From: Hyphomicrobium sp.
GTDB taxonomy: Bacteria; Pseudomonadota; Alphaproteobacteria; Rhizobiales; Hyphomicrobiaceae
Length of the DNA: 64,000 bases
Assembly: GCA_003987725.1 (NCBI GenBank)
Contig: RXJH01000003.1
Coordinates: 62,001 to 126,000, forward strand
Reading direction: 5' to 3'
Shown here: piece after piece, positions 1-8,689 of the stretch
Layout: each line of letters opens with the position of its first letter
Position numbering within the stretch: position 1 is the first letter of the stretch
Made by a program: the position numbers and the translations under genes
The notes under the pieces: model-generated
Databases searched by the model: none
Told to the model about the DNA's origin: nothing
Seen by the model: only the letters and a program-made list of their open reading frames with translations

Positions 1-90
1 GCCACCTTCCAATTCGAGGTCAGCGGCGATGCCCCGTGCGGGCTGGGGACGGGTTGCACCGCTGCCGCCGGCCGGCACGTGCACGCCTGA
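1..90 (+). CDS. 3' end of an unidentified gene (partial)
   Basis: Frame 1 is open from the first base to a TGA at 88-90, giving 29 residues that contain two cysteines in a Gly-rich stretch. The window cuts off the start, and I do not recognise the family. It runs in the same direction as the exporter gene at 237, with about 146 bases between them. It could be chance, because 29 codons is short, but the position just upstream of a well-formed gene fits a real 3' end. Confidence 0.35.
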   Translation, partial: ATFQFEVSGDAPCGLGTGCTAAAGRHVHA

Positions 91-236
91 CGCCCGAATC
101 CCGCTCTTCCTGGGACCCGCGAACGGCGAACGCTGCACCAATTGATCAGTAAAATCGATTGAAACGAGAAGGAATTCGCGTTAGATCGCGTGGTCTGAGT
201 ACTCCATGCTAATGGCAAGCGTAGGAGGAGTAATTT

Positions 237-1328
237 ATGCCATCATCCGTGGCGACCAACCAATCCGAGAGATTAAAGCGGTATTTTGGCCGCTCGATCG
301 CTTCGCTTCCCCAGAAACAGCTATCGAAGTCTTACGCGCATAGCATCTGGCCCGGCCTTTTGCTGACAACGACGATTGCCGGTCTCGCGTTTGCCCTTCG
401 CGAAGTCCCGGGTGTCGCAACTTTTAGCCCGATGATCCTTGCGATCGTCATTGGCATGGCCTTTCACAATGTCATCGGTACGCCCCGCCGAGCAAAGGCA
501 GGCGTTGCGTTCTCGCTTCGTCGTATTCTGCGCTTCGCGATTATCTTGCTCGGCTTGCAGTTGACCGCCCAGCAGATCGTCGAGGTTGGCCCGCGCGGAT
601 TTGCAATCATCACCGTGACCCTACTGGCGACGTTCGCGTTTACGACGTGGCTCGGCCGCATACTTGGCGTCGAGCGCAAGCTAACTGAGCTCATCGCGGC
701 CGGAACGTCGATTTGTGGTGCGTCCGCCGTCATCGCAACGAACACCGTCACAAGGGGACACGACGAAGACGTCGCGTACGCCGTCGCTTGCGTAACGATC
801 TTTGGCTCTGTTGCAATGTTCGCATATCCGGTCCTGCCCGGTTTGCTTCACCTCGATCCCCATGCCTTCGGTCTTTGGACCGGCGCTTCGATTCACGAGA
901 TCGCCCAGGTCGTCGCGGCCTCATTTCAGGACGGCCAGTCATCCGGCGAGTACGGCACCATCGCCAAGCTGAGCCGCGTAATGCTGCTCGCGCCGACGGT
1001 GATCGCCCTTGGCGTTCTCGCCGCGCGGCGCAAGAGCTACCATGCAACAGCAAGCCCCACGGAAAAGGCGCCGATGCCCTGGTTTCTTGTCGGTTTTATC
1101 GCGCTGGTGGCATTGAACAGCCTCATCGACATTCCGTCCGAAGCCAAGGCCGTGTTCGTGCCGCTAACAACAGTCCTGCTATCAATTTCGCTCGCGGCAA
1201 TGGGCCTCGAGACCGACATTACGAAGCTGAAGGCGAAGGGCTTGAAACCGCTTATGCTTGGTGCCGCGTCGTCGCTATTCATTGCGGGCTTTAGCCTAGC
1301 CCTGATCAAAGCCGTGGCTTGGACGTAA
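237..1328 (+). CDS. YeiH-family putative sulfate/sulfite exporter
   Basis: A 363-residue integral membrane protein with about ten hydrophobic segments that matches the YeiH/UPF0324 family ('putative sulfate exporter'). Visible family features are the run [13 protein letters not shown] near residues 155-167 and the [13 protein letters not shown] stretch near 215-228. The start is set by a strong AGGAGG ribosome site seven bases upstream of the ATG. A LysR gene follows ten bases after the stop. In enterobacteria yeiH lies beside the LysR gene yeiE, so the pairing supports the call, although there the two are divergent. The transported substrate is inferred from the family name, not shown by the sequence. 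Confidence 0.88.
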   Translation: MPSSVATNQSERLKRYFGRSIASLPQKQLSKSYAHSIWPGLLLTTTIAGLAFALREVPGVATFSPMILAIVIGMAFHNVIGTPRRAKAGVAFSLRRILRFAIILLGLQLTAQQIVEVGPRGFAIITVTLLATFAFTTWLGRILGVERKLTELIAAGTSICGASAVIATNTVTRGHDEDVAYAVACVTIFGSVAMFAYPVLPGLLHLDPHAFGLWTGASIHEIAQVVAASFQDGQSSGEYGTIAKLSRVMLLAPTVIALGVLAARRKSYHATASPTEKAPMPWFLVGFIALVALNSLIDIPSEAKAVFVPLTTVLLSISLAAMGLETDITKLKAKGLKPLMLGAASSLFIAGFSLALIKAVAWT

Positions 1329-1338
1329 AGAGGACCCT

Positions 1339-2268
1339 ATGACCCTCGAGCAATTGCGGATCTTCGTTGCCGTAGCTGAGCGCCAGCATGTGACCCAAGC
1401 TGCTCATGAGATAAACATCACGCAATCGGCTGCGAGTTCGGCGATTGCCGCGCTGGAAGAACGCTACGCCGTAAAGCTGTTCGACCGGGTCGGACGACGC
1501 ATCGAATTGACGGACGCCGGCCGCACATTTCTCGCTGAAGCGCGAGGCGTGCTCGCGCGTGCTGCGACGGCAGAAAAGGCCCTCCAGGATCTCTCCGGAA
1601 TGAAGCGCGGCACCCTGTCGATTTTCGCCAGCCAGACCATCATCAACTATTGGCTTCCGCCATACCTCGCGACGTTTCATCAGCGCTATCCCGACATCAA
1701 ACTGAGGCTCAGTGCGGGCAATACACAACAAGTAGCCATAGCGACCCATGAAGGCGCGGCCCACATCGGCTTCGTCGAAGGCGCAATAGACGATCCTCAC
1801 CTCTCGGTCCGCAGTATCGAAGGCGACAGGCTCATCATCGTTGTGGCACCCACGCACGCGCTGGCTTCGAAACCCAAACTTGAGCTCTCCGATCTATTGT
1901 CGACCCGGTGGGTTTTGCGGGAGGAGGGTTCCGGAACGCGGACCGAATTTGAGGGAACTCTGAAGTCGTTGTCGATGACCTTAGCCGATCTCGATGTCGC
2001 GCTCGAACTCCCTTCGAACGAAGCCGTGTGCGCCGCCGTCGAAGCCGGGGTCGGGGCGACGGCTATTTCCAATCTGGTCGCAGAATCCGCACTCCGTTCG
2101 GGCAAGCTCGTTTCGCCGGATTTCCCCTTGCCGCTCCGCTGCTTCCATGTACTGCATCACAAAGAGCGCTACGTCAGCCAGGCCGAATTGGCGTTCCTCG
2201 AACTGGTTGGCGCAGGTCCCGGGACGCCTGCGCGCCGCGGGAAGAGAATGGCGTCGGCGGCCCGCTGA
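1339..2268 (+). CDS. LysR-family transcriptional regulator (YeiE/CysB-like)
   Basis: A 309-residue LysR-type regulator. Residues 1-60 form the winged helix-turn-helix, recognisable from MTLEQLRIFVAVAE, then QAAHEINITQSAASSAIAAL and LFDRVGRRIELTDAGR. Residues 90-295 are the periplasmic-binding-like effector domain. It starts ten bases after the exporter gene, so the two are probably cotranscribed. The likely job is control of the adjacent exporter in response to a sulfur anion. That role is inference from gene pairing, and no operator was identified with confidence. Confidence 0.9.
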   Translation: MTLEQLRIFVAVAERQHVTQAAHEINITQSAASSAIAALEERYAVKLFDRVGRRIELTDAGRTFLAEARGVLARAATAEKALQDLSGMKRGTLSIFASQTIINYWLPPYLATFHQRYPDIKLRLSAGNTQQVAIATHEGAAHIGFVEGAIDDPHLSVRSIEGDRLIIVVAPTHALASKPKLELSDLLSTRWVLREEGSGTRTEFEGTLKSLSMTLADLDVALELPSNEAVCAAVEAGVGATAISNLVAESALRSGKLVSPDFPLPLRCFHVLHHKERYVSQAELAFLELVGAGPGTPARRGKRMASAAR

Positions 2269-2335
2269 TCGTCACAAGGCACGCGCAAGGCAAACCTGAA
2301 ACAGATCAATCACTGTGCGATCTGTGGGGGACGCA

Positions 2336-3229
2336 GTGAAAATTCTTCTCGTCGGCCATGGTTACGTAGGCAGCTACCTGCTGCCGGCTCTGGTACAGGC
2401 CGGACTTAACGTTTCGGTCTGCGACCAGAACGTCGATCGCCTAGTCGGCGTACCGAACGCCATTCGCTGCCGCTACCAGGAACTGACGATAGCGGATCTG
2501 GCCGATTTCAATGTCATCCTGTGGTTTGCCGGGCATTCGAGCGTCCCGATGTCGCTCAGTGATCCCGATGGCGCCCTCGCCAACAACTGCCTCGACCTTC
2601 TTCATTTCGCGCGGCGCAAACCGCTCAATGCCCGGTTGATCTACGCCAGCACCGCGAGCGTCTATTCGGTGATGATGTCCGAGAACGGCATAGCGCCGCC
2701 CTCTCTCGACGAATCCGAAACGCGGCTCGACCCGGTCAATCCGTACGACTGCTCGAAGGTGTCGATGGACGCTCTCGCGCGCTGCTTCGCGAATGCGATT
2801 ACGGGAATTCGTCTCGGAACGGTCTGCGGTATGAGCCCCTTCCTGCGCCCGGAGCTGATCTTCAACGCGATGAATATTGCGGCGATGCGCGACGGTTGCG
2901 TCCAGGTCCGCAATCGGCGCTCCTATCGCAACATCCTCTTTCTAGAGGATCTGGCCCATTATGTCCTGAGGCTCATCGAGCTTCGCGAGGGCCTCCCGCC
3001 GATTCTGAACACTGGCTCGCTCAATATCAGCATCGGCCAGCTCGCCGACAGCATTGCCGCATTCCACGGTGTGCCGGTGATCGATCACGGCAACTCGGTA
3101 ACGTACTCGTTCCAGATGAATTGCCAGAAGATCCAATCGCTCTGCGGCCCGGCGCGCGCCGTCAGCATGGCCGAGCGCTGTGAGCGGTTTAGCGCGAGCT
3201 ATCGCCCCGAACTCAAAGCAGCATCATGA
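2336..3229 (+). CDS. NAD(P)-dependent epimerase/dehydratase (extended SDR)
   Basis: A 297-residue extended short-chain dehydrogenase acting on nucleotide sugars. The N-terminal Rossmann motif reads VGHGYVGSYL, an STASVY strand sits near residue 105, and the catalytic Tyr-x3-Lys is in YDCSKVS near residue 140. I place the start at the GTG at 2336 because GGGGG ends six bases before it; the longer reading from 2315 lacks a ribosome site and only adds MRSVGDA. The stop overlaps the next start by four bases (ATGA), so it is coupled to the methyltransferase. Its exact sugar substrate cannot be read from the sequence. Confidence 0.85.
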   Translation: MKILLVGHGYVGSYLLPALVQAGLNVSVCDQNVDRLVGVPNAIRCRYQELTIADLADFNVILWFAGHSSVPMSLSDPDGALANNCLDLLHFARRKPLNARLIYASTASVYSVMMSENGIAPPSLDESETRLDPVNPYDCSKVSMDALARCFANAITGIRLGTVCGMSPFLRPELIFNAMNIAAMRDGCVQVRNRRSYRNILFLEDLAHYVLRLIELREGLPPILNTGSLNISIGQLADSIAAFHGVPVIDHGNSVTYSFQMNCQKIQSLCGPARAVSMAERCERFSASYRPELKAAS

Positions 3230-4470
3230 CGGCAGATTGCGAACCACAGCGTACCTGCATCGTTTGCAATGGACTCGTGACACCGTTGCTCGGTCTCGAC
3301 GTCCAACCGCCGGCCAATCAGTTGCTCGTCGATCCTGATGAGCCGCACGAAGCCTTTCCGTTAGGCTTCGCGATCTGTCCCGACTGTACGCACGGCCAGC
3401 TCACGCACTTCGTCGATCCGGCTAAGCTCTTCAAGCATTACCTCTACGCGAGCGGAACCAGCGGAACGCTCAAGGCCTATTTCGAATGGTTCGCCGATAC
3501 GTTGCTTCGCGCGAGCAAGCCCGGCGCCCGCGTTCTGGAAATCGCTTCGAACGACGGCAGTCTCTTGGGATGCCTGGAAGCACGCGGCTTCGACGCCGTG
3601 GGTGTCGATCCCGCAGAGAACCTGAATAAGATCGCGAGCGCCGCTGGACGAAAAGTCGTCACCGGGTTCTTCCCGCACGCACGGCCGGAAGGGCAGTTCG
3701 ACATCATCATCGCGATGAACGTCGCGGCCCACACGCCGGACCCGGCGACGTTTATGCGCGGCGTGCGCGAATGCCTAGCGCCGGGTGGCGTTGCGATCAT
3801 CCAGACGAGCCAGGCGCTGATGATCGCAAACGGCGAATTCGACACCGTCTATCACGAGCATTATTCGTTCTATACCGTCGCTTCGATGGCTCGCCTTGCG
3901 GGGATCTGCGGCTTGCGCGTGGAAGATTATCAGCTCACATCGGTGCATGGTGTGAGCCTCCTGTCCTTCCTCAGACGAGCGGACGATCCGTCCGCGCCAT
4001 TCGCCTTTACCGGGAGCGAACCGTTTACAGTGGCATGGCCGTCACCTGTGCCGCCGTCGCTGTCACGTGACCTCTCCGGCGCCGAAGTCCTGAGCGCCTA
4101 CGCGACGTTTGCCGACGGCGCCAAGGGCGCAATGAGCGCTGCCGCTGAAGTCGTCGAGCAGCATCGTGCAACAGGGCGAAAAATTGGCCTCGTCGGCGTC
4201 GCCGCGAAAGCGCTGACATTCGTCCGTGCTGCGGGCATCGTGCCTGATGTCTATCTCGACGAAGCGGCGCTGAAGGTTGGACTGACGATCCCAGGTACGC
4301 AACATGCAATCCAGCCCTTCAGTAAGGCGGCCGAAATCGCTGGCGACACGACGTTTCTGATCGGAGCCTGGAACTTTGCGGATGAGCTGATCCGCAAGAT
4401 CCGCCAGCAGAGCGGCAACGCTTCGCCGAAGTTCATCGTCTATTTTCCGACGCTCCGTGAGATTGGGTGA
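3226..4470 (+). CDS. Zinc-binding class I SAM methyltransferase (sugar C-methyltransferase type)
   Basis: A 414-residue protein with the three-part layout of sugar C-methyltransferases such as NovU/TylC3. An N-terminal zinc domain has two Cys pairs (CIVC near residue 10 and CPDC near 52). A Rossmann methyltransferase core carries the SAM-binding run VLEIASNDGSLLG near residue 104. The C-terminal Methyltransf_14-like domain contains KIGLVGVAAKALTFV near residue 315. The ATG overlaps the previous stop by four bases. With the epimerase and the glycosyltransferase downstream it forms a compact cassette that would make and attach a branched or methylated sugar. The methylated position is unknown. 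Confidence 0.87.
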   Translation: MTADCEPQRTCIVCNGLVTPLLGLDVQPPANQLLVDPDEPHEAFPLGFAICPDCTHGQLTHFVDPAKLFKHYLYASGTSGTLKAYFEWFADTLLRASKPGARVLEIASNDGSLLGCLEARGFDAVGVDPAENLNKIASAAGRKVVTGFFPHARPEGQFDIIIAMNVAAHTPDPATFMRGVRECLAPGGVAIIQTSQALMIANGEFDTVYHEHYSFYTVASMARLAGICGLRVEDYQLTSVHGVSLLSFLRRADDPSAPFAFTGSEPFTVAWPSPVPPSLSRDLSGAEVLSAYATFADGAKGAMSAAAEVVEQHRATGRKIGLVGVAAKALTFVRAAGIVPDVYLDEAALKVGLTIPGTQHAIQPFSKAAEIAGDTTFLIGAWNFADELIRKIRQQSGNASPKFIVYFPTLREIG

Positions 4471-4477
4471 GACGTCA

Positions 4478-5254
4478 ATGCCGAAGCGCGTCGTCATCTC
4501 CCACTTTTTCAACGAAGCCTATCTTCTTCCCTGGTGGCTTCGCCATCATCGCGAAATTTTCGATCACGGCGTCCTGATCGATTATCATTCAACGGATGCG
4601 TCCGTCGAAATCTGTCGCGAGCTTGTGCCCCATTGGGAAATCGTTCCATCCGAAAACGCCACGTTCGCGGCGCTTCTCTGCGATTTTGAGGTAATGAAGC
4701 ACGAGCAGCGCTTCCCGGATGCGTGGAAACTCGCGCTGAACACCACCGAATTTTTCGTCGCTCCCGGATTGCAGAAGATGGAGCGACTTATGATACAGCA
4801 CGACTTGACGGGTGTCAGCTTGCCCGGCGCTATGATGGTCGATACCGACCCGCAAAATCCGCCAGATCCGTTGCGGCCGCTGGTCGAGCAGAAGGCGACA
4901 GGCATCTGGGAAGACGAGATCGATTTCGCGTCCCTGGCCATTCCGGGACTGACATTTCCGGCGCGCAGTAGACTCTACCATCGCTACACGATCGGAGCGT
5001 ATACGCCGGGCAGGCATTCATCGCATTTGCCGCGCCAATGCAACGGCAGCCGCGATCTTGGATCGATCCGGTGGTACGGCTTCAGTCCGTGGTCGAACGC
5101 ATTCAAGGCGCGCAAGCTTCAGATTTCTCAGAAGCGCGATAGCTTCGACATCAAGAACAATTTCGGCGCGCAGCACGAGGTGGACGCCGCCGAGCTCGAT
5201 CGGCGCTGGTCGAGGCTCGCACCATTGAGCAGCATACTCAGAAGCGCTGTCTGA
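4478..5254 (+). CDS. Glycosyltransferase, GT2/GT92-like
   Basis: A 258-residue GT-A type protein. The N-terminus has the run SHFFNEAYLLPWWLRHHR followed by a DYHSTDAS motif, the pattern of GT92/DUF23-like family 2 transferases in which the Asp residues help bind the nucleotide sugar and metal. The ATG at 4478 is preferred to an in-frame GTG at 4457, because GGGTGAG lies about ten bases upstream and the GTG falls inside the preceding gene. It ends 20 bases from the stop of the convergent TPR-glycosyltransferase gene. No membrane segment is evident. The acceptor is unknown. Confidence 0.78.
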   Translation: MPKRVVISHFFNEAYLLPWWLRHHREIFDHGVLIDYHSTDASVEICRELVPHWEIVPSENATFAALLCDFEVMKHEQRFPDAWKLALNTTEFFVAPGLQKMERLMIQHDLTGVSLPGAMMVDTDPQNPPDPLRPLVEQKATGIWEDEIDFASLAIPGLTFPARSRLYHRYTIGAYTPGRHSSHLPRQCNGSRDLGSIRWYGFSPWSNAFKARKLQISQKRDSFDIKNNFGAQHEVDAAELDRRWSRLAPLSSILRSAV

Positions 5255-5274
5255 AACCTTCCACGCAACCGGGC

Positions 5275-6717
5275 TTAGTGGGCGTTCGGCATGACCGTCG
5301 CCGCTATCGTCTCGCGCAATATTCTCGCCTGATCCCGTTTCGCGAACACTTCGAACGCGCGCTGCTCGAGTGCCCGCAGGCGCGGCTCGTCGCGAACGAG
5401 CGCCACAGAGCTCGAGACGAGATCGTCATACGGCACGGCCAGCATCGCGCTCTTGATGTCGTCGTCGATCTCCGTATGCGGCCCGCATTCGGATACGACC
5501 GCTTTGCGGTTCGCGAGAAGGTATGATGTCCGGACGATCTCGTGGATGCTGTCCTGATAGAAGTGCATATTGAGGACGACTTTTGCTTCCGCAATCGCCC
5601 GGTCGCGCGCTTCTCCATAGACATTGAAGAGGTGCTTCACGTTGAGCCCTGCAGCACCGAGCGCCGCAAGGATGGCCTGACGGCGCGCATTCAAGCTGCC
5701 GTAAAAGAGAATGTCGACCGGCTGTTCGGAAGGCGGAAGAGCGCGCGTCAGCTCCGGCGCGTAACCGATGCTGACGTGGCGGACATAGGGGCTGCCCGTG
5801 AGCCGGCGCAACGCATCGATGTTGCGGACGCTGTAATCCCAAACCGCGAGACGGCTCAACAGGCTGAGGTAAATCGGCCGCGAGCGCACATCGAATCCGG
5901 CCACCTGCTCGAGATTGATGATCACGGTGTTCATCGGAACCCGGTCCGCGAGGTCCTGCGAGTCGATAAGATGAGCGCCGAGAAGCAGATTGATGCCCGA
6001 AGTCTGCAGCGCGTTGGTTTTACGCTCGACATCCACGCCGAGCGACCTGAGCCCGCTCTCGAAGCCCAACGCCAGATCGTCGAAGCCTGCCGTATGCGGA
6101 TTGCCATCGGGCGTGATCGTGACGAGGCTGACGCGGCGCCAGGCCGGCGGGATGAGGTCTGTGCTGAGGAAATCCGCTTCGAAGAGGTCGGCTTCCGCTG
6201 GTACCGCGGTTTCAACCGCCGGCGAAGGCGCGACGGACGCGGGTATCCGCTGACCGCCCGAACGCCGTGCAACGGCATTTTGCAGCTTACTTTGCAACAA
6301 AGGCGCGGACGGATCGAGTTCCGACGCCGACGTAAAGGCTTCGACGGCGCTCGCGAATTGTTCGAGTTTGACGAAAATGTCGCCGAGCATTTCCCACGAC
6401 GAAGCGGAATTGTAACCGAGACTGATCGCCTTGCCCTTGGCGCGTGCAGCAAACTCGAGCTTGCCGAGCGGAATGAGAACCGTCGCCAGGGCCTCGTAGG
6501 CATCGGCCGAGTTTGGCTCCTTCACTATGGCTTTGGCAAAAAGCTCGGCGGCGACATCAAGCCCGCCTAAACGTGCGACCTGCAACCCATAAAGCAGCAA
6601 ATCGGTAGCCGAAGCCGCGTCCGGATCGAACGGCGCCACGTTGCTCGGAAGGCCGTCTGCCTGCTCCGGCTCCTCATCGATCAGATCGGACAGCGAAGGC
6701 CATTGGTTCATTGCCAT
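5275..6717 (-). CDS. TPR-glycosyltransferase fusion protein
   Basis: A 480-residue protein. Residues about 35-145 are three to four tetratricopeptide repeats, for example LLYGLQVARLGGLDVAAELF and the unit containing WEMLGDIFVKLEQF. Residues about 190-475 look like a GT-B glycosyltransferase of the CgeB/group 1 type, with VDILFYGSLNARR and a conserved C-terminal run LANRKAVVSECG. The ATG at 6717 is chosen because GGAG lies seven bases upstream; the longer frame to 6759 has no ribosome site. The TPR-plus-transferase architecture is typical of enzymes that glycosylate proteins or act in surface glycan assembly. It is convergent with the sugar cassette and upstream of the PilZ gene's 3' end. Confidence 0.72.
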   Translation of the reverse strand: MAMNQWPSLSDLIDEEPEQADGLPSNVAPFDPDAASATDLLLYGLQVARLGGLDVAAELFAKAIVKEPNSADAYEALATVLIPLGKLEFAARAKGKAISLGYNSASSWEMLGDIFVKLEQFASAVEAFTSASELDPSAPLLQSKLQNAVARRSGGQRIPASVAPSPAVETAVPAEADLFEADFLSTDLIPPAWRRVSLVTITPDGNPHTAGFDDLALGFESGLRSLGVDVERKTNALQTSGINLLLGAHLIDSQDLADRVPMNTVIINLEQVAGFDVRSRPIYLSLLSRLAVWDYSVRNIDALRRLTGSPYVRHVSIGYAPELTRALPPSEQPVDILFYGSLNARRQAILAALGAAGLNVKHLFNVYGEARDRAIAEAKVVLNMHFYQDSIHEIVRTSYLLANRKAVVSECGPHTEIDDDIKSAMLAVPYDDLVSSSVALVRDEPRLRALEQRAFEVFAKRDQARILRETIAATVMPNAH

Positions 6718-6835
6718 CGAATTCTCCGGACAAGCGCAATCAAGCAAAACCCCGCCCAAAAAGCGAAGCCGCCGAGCGCATCTTCCGGTCTAGATGGATA
6801 ACCCTGCGCGAGCCTGTCGCTCAGAGAATGGTGGC

Positions 6836-7273
6836 CTAGGCTGATCCCTGACCGGAGCGGCGCAAGGCGCTCGCGCGATCCTTGGCGAGCGAAGCCAGTG
6901 CCCGAATACGCAATTGCTCGATGGCGGAAGCTTGCTCCGTGAGGAACAGGTACGCCGGGTGCGTCTCATCGAGCTCCGGCAGCAGCTTGATTCCGGCCTT
7001 ATGCCATACGGACCAAGCGATCTCCCCGGTCAGCGAAATGTCCGGCGTGAGGGAGATCTGAATAGGGTCTGCCGTCGCAAGTCCTTGAATGCCGTCGACG
7101 CGAAGGCCTGAAACGGAAAAATCAACGACTCGCACATTCTGGGCGATCCCACGGCACTCCAGGATCGCCGTAAGGTTGACCCGATGGCGATCGTCTCGTC
7201 TGCGCAAAAAATTTCGTGCCAATGCACCAGGCCGCATGTGCCCACCATTCATGCTTTGAATAAAATACGACAT
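6836..7273 (-). CDS. PilZ-domain protein (c-di-GMP receptor candidate)
   Basis: A 145-residue single-domain protein. The two PilZ ligand motifs are present: an Arg-rich RRRDDRHR near residues 24-31, matching RxxxR, and DFSVSGLRV near 51-59, matching (D/N)xSxxG. These residues bind cyclic di-GMP in characterised PilZ proteins. The C-terminal helix is long and charged. The start at 7273 is uncertain, since an in-frame ATG at 7252 is also possible. The downstream TPR-glycosyltransferase lies about 120 bases away on the same strand, so a shared transcript is possible. The output partner is unknown. Confidence 0.83.
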   Translation of the reverse strand: MSYFIQSMNGGHMRPGALARNFLRRRDDRHRVNLTAILECRGIAQNVRVVDFSVSGLRVDGIQGLATADPIQISLTPDISLTGEIAWSVWHKAGIKLLPELDETHPAYLFLTEQASAIEQLRIRALASLAKDRASALRRSGQGSA

Positions 7274-7402
7274 GATCCCAAGGTACTATCAATGAATTAT
7301 CGGATCGTTACTGCGCGCGCAGAAAGCACCGGAAAGCGCCATCCACACCAATTGCATAATGCAGATCATGAGCAATCGTTGCATTTTCTCCGAGAGTACT
7401 AG

Positions 7403-7416
7403 TTAATTAAGATTAA
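7403..7416. promoter_or_regulatory. TTAA-rich motif in the divergent promoter region
   Basis: Three TTAA tetranucleotides occur within 14 bases between the divergent PilZ gene and the small gene at 7441. The outer pair is spaced by six bases. The CtrA consensus of alphaproteobacteria is TTAA-N7-TTAA, so the spacing is one base short. I list it as a possible degenerate CtrA-type site only. Confidence 0.2.
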
Positions 7417-7440
7417 TACCTTCGATTCGAGGAGAATTTT

Positions 7441-7683
7441 ATGCGACCAGAGCTTGAGGCAGTACTCGAGGCGTACCGGCAGGATGCTGCCGTCGAGGAG
7501 CAATTGATTCAGGAAATTCTCACCGTGCTGGCCGTAACCGGCGCTGCGCGCAAGCGCACCATCCAGGAACTGTCGCAAGTCGTCAGCCGCCATACCATCA
7601 AGGCCGCGGAAGAGCGCGAGTTCAGGCAGGGCACGGATGAGCTGGCTCGTTACGATTTTCACCAGCCGTTAAGGCAGATGTAA
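7441..7683 (+). CDS. Small hypothetical protein, helical
   Basis: An 80-residue soluble protein with high Glu/Gln/Ala content and predicted helices throughout; no motif I can name. The start is well supported by GAGGAG six to nine bases before the ATG. It is divergent from the PilZ gene, with about 167 bases of AT-rich sequence between them. It is followed by a weak hairpin at 7713-7734. Function unknown. Confidence 0.6.
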   Translation: MRPELEAVLEAYRQDAAVEEQLIQEILTVLAVTGAARKRTIQELSQVVSRHTIKAAEEREFRQGTDELARYDFHQPLRQM

Positions 7684-7712
7684 CGCGGATATGCCGCGCC
7701 ATCGATTTGGAG

Positions 7713-7737
7713 GCGCAACGGCGATCGGTTGCGCTTT
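7713..7737 (+). terminator. Weak hairpin after the small gene
   Basis: GCGCAAC (7713-7719) pairs with GTTGCGC (7728-7734) across an eight-base loop and is followed by only three T residues. It lies 30 bases downstream of the stop at 7683 and could terminate that gene weakly. Confidence 0.35.
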
Positions 7738-7840
7738 CCAGCCGTGACAGTGCGAGCGCCTTCATGATCGAGCACATCGACCGCCATCTCGGCCGGCATC
7801 TCGAATGGAATGCATGAGGTGCTCCGGTGGGACTTGAAAC

Positions 7841-8338
7841 ATGAAAAATTTTCTCTTGCCCGTCGCTCGCGCGTGCGCGGAGATTGTTGAAATGACAAGC
7901 AATGCAGCCCAAGAAGCTTGGCATGTCCTCAGCGCGGATTCCGCCCCTCCGATCGTTGCAAATACTGATGAAAACCAAGAAAACTACGTCATTCGCCGCC
8001 CTTCCAAATTGGCGCAACAGCCACTATCCGGGCCACGCGAAACATATTCCGAGTATGAAACTGAAAAGCTCGGCGCACTCGCGTTCGATGTGAGGAGCTT
8101 TTGTTCGGAGCTCGAAGCATGGCGCGCTTCGCTCACAGCGCTGCCGGCAGGGTCCCTCGCAGAAGGACGCCAGTCCGCGGTAAAACATGACCTCCTTGCT
8201 GCGAACTCCCAGGAACTCGCACCCAGTGGATTGAGCAAGGTATCAGCATCCATCGAGAATGACGTGACGCGCGCCGTTCGAAACATCGAGCGCGGTCCCA
8301 TCTTCCGCCCTGTCGCGCGTCCGTTACGCGGCATTTAA
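7841..8338 (+). CDS. Hypothetical protein, doubtful
   Basis: An open frame of 165 residues starting MKNFLLPVARACAEIV, with mixed polar composition and no recognised domain or clear signal peptide. There is no good ribosome site before the ATG (the nearest purine run is GGTGGGA, about 12 bases upstream), and frames on the other strand are also open here. It may be a real, poorly conserved gene, or the start may be the internal ATG at 7892. I would not assign a function. Confidence 0.4.
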   Translation: MKNFLLPVARACAEIVEMTSNAAQEAWHVLSADSAPPIVANTDENQENYVIRRPSKLAQQPLSGPRETYSEYETEKLGALAFDVRSFCSELEAWRASLTALPAGSLAEGRQSAVKHDLLAANSQELAPSGLSKVSASIENDVTRAVRNIERGPIFRPVARPLRGI

Positions 8339-8689
8339 GCTTCGCAATTGCGGAAGCCGAACCGACCACTCTGCTTATGGCGGGTGCCGAGCCGCGAGGC
8401 CGGATCAATAGTTTTTCCGATTTTAACTCCGCGTGCCCGCGATCCGCGAGATCTGGGGCGATCGAGCCACTGTTTAGGGCGAAATCTTCGGTGTGCGCGG
8501 TCGATTCCTGTGAAAACCGCCAGAAATGCAGCGAGCGGCCGCTTTTCTGAGTACTACTCATATAGTACCTAAGGATTACAACTCGCGATTCGCAGTGCTG
8601 CTGACTGCGCTGACAATTCTCAACGGAAGGCACCGCTTTTCCGAACGCGAGGACTTGTGTGCTGCGTTCCAAACATTTGGGGGAATTTC
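8339..8689 (+). other. Gene-free leader region of the autotransporter gene
   Basis: About 350 bases without a convincing gene. The frames open here on either strand have no ribosome sites or family resemblance. It contains the inverted repeat at 8551-8568 and most likely the promoter and 5' leader of the autotransporter gene. Confidence 0.5.
8551..8568. promoter_or_regulatory. Perfect inverted repeat upstream of the autotransporter (possible operator)
   Basis: GTACTA (8551-8556) and TAGTAC (8563-8568) form a perfect dyad with a six-base AT-rich spacer, 122 bases before the chosen autotransporter start. The size and spacing suit a dimeric regulator. No factor can be named from the sequence. 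Confidence 0.4.

Noticed and set aside
5542-6570. A 342-codon open frame on the plus strand opposite the TPR-glycosyltransferase gene.
   Set aside because: Arg/Glu-rich translation without motifs. The minus-strand frame has clear TPR and transferase features and a ribosome site.
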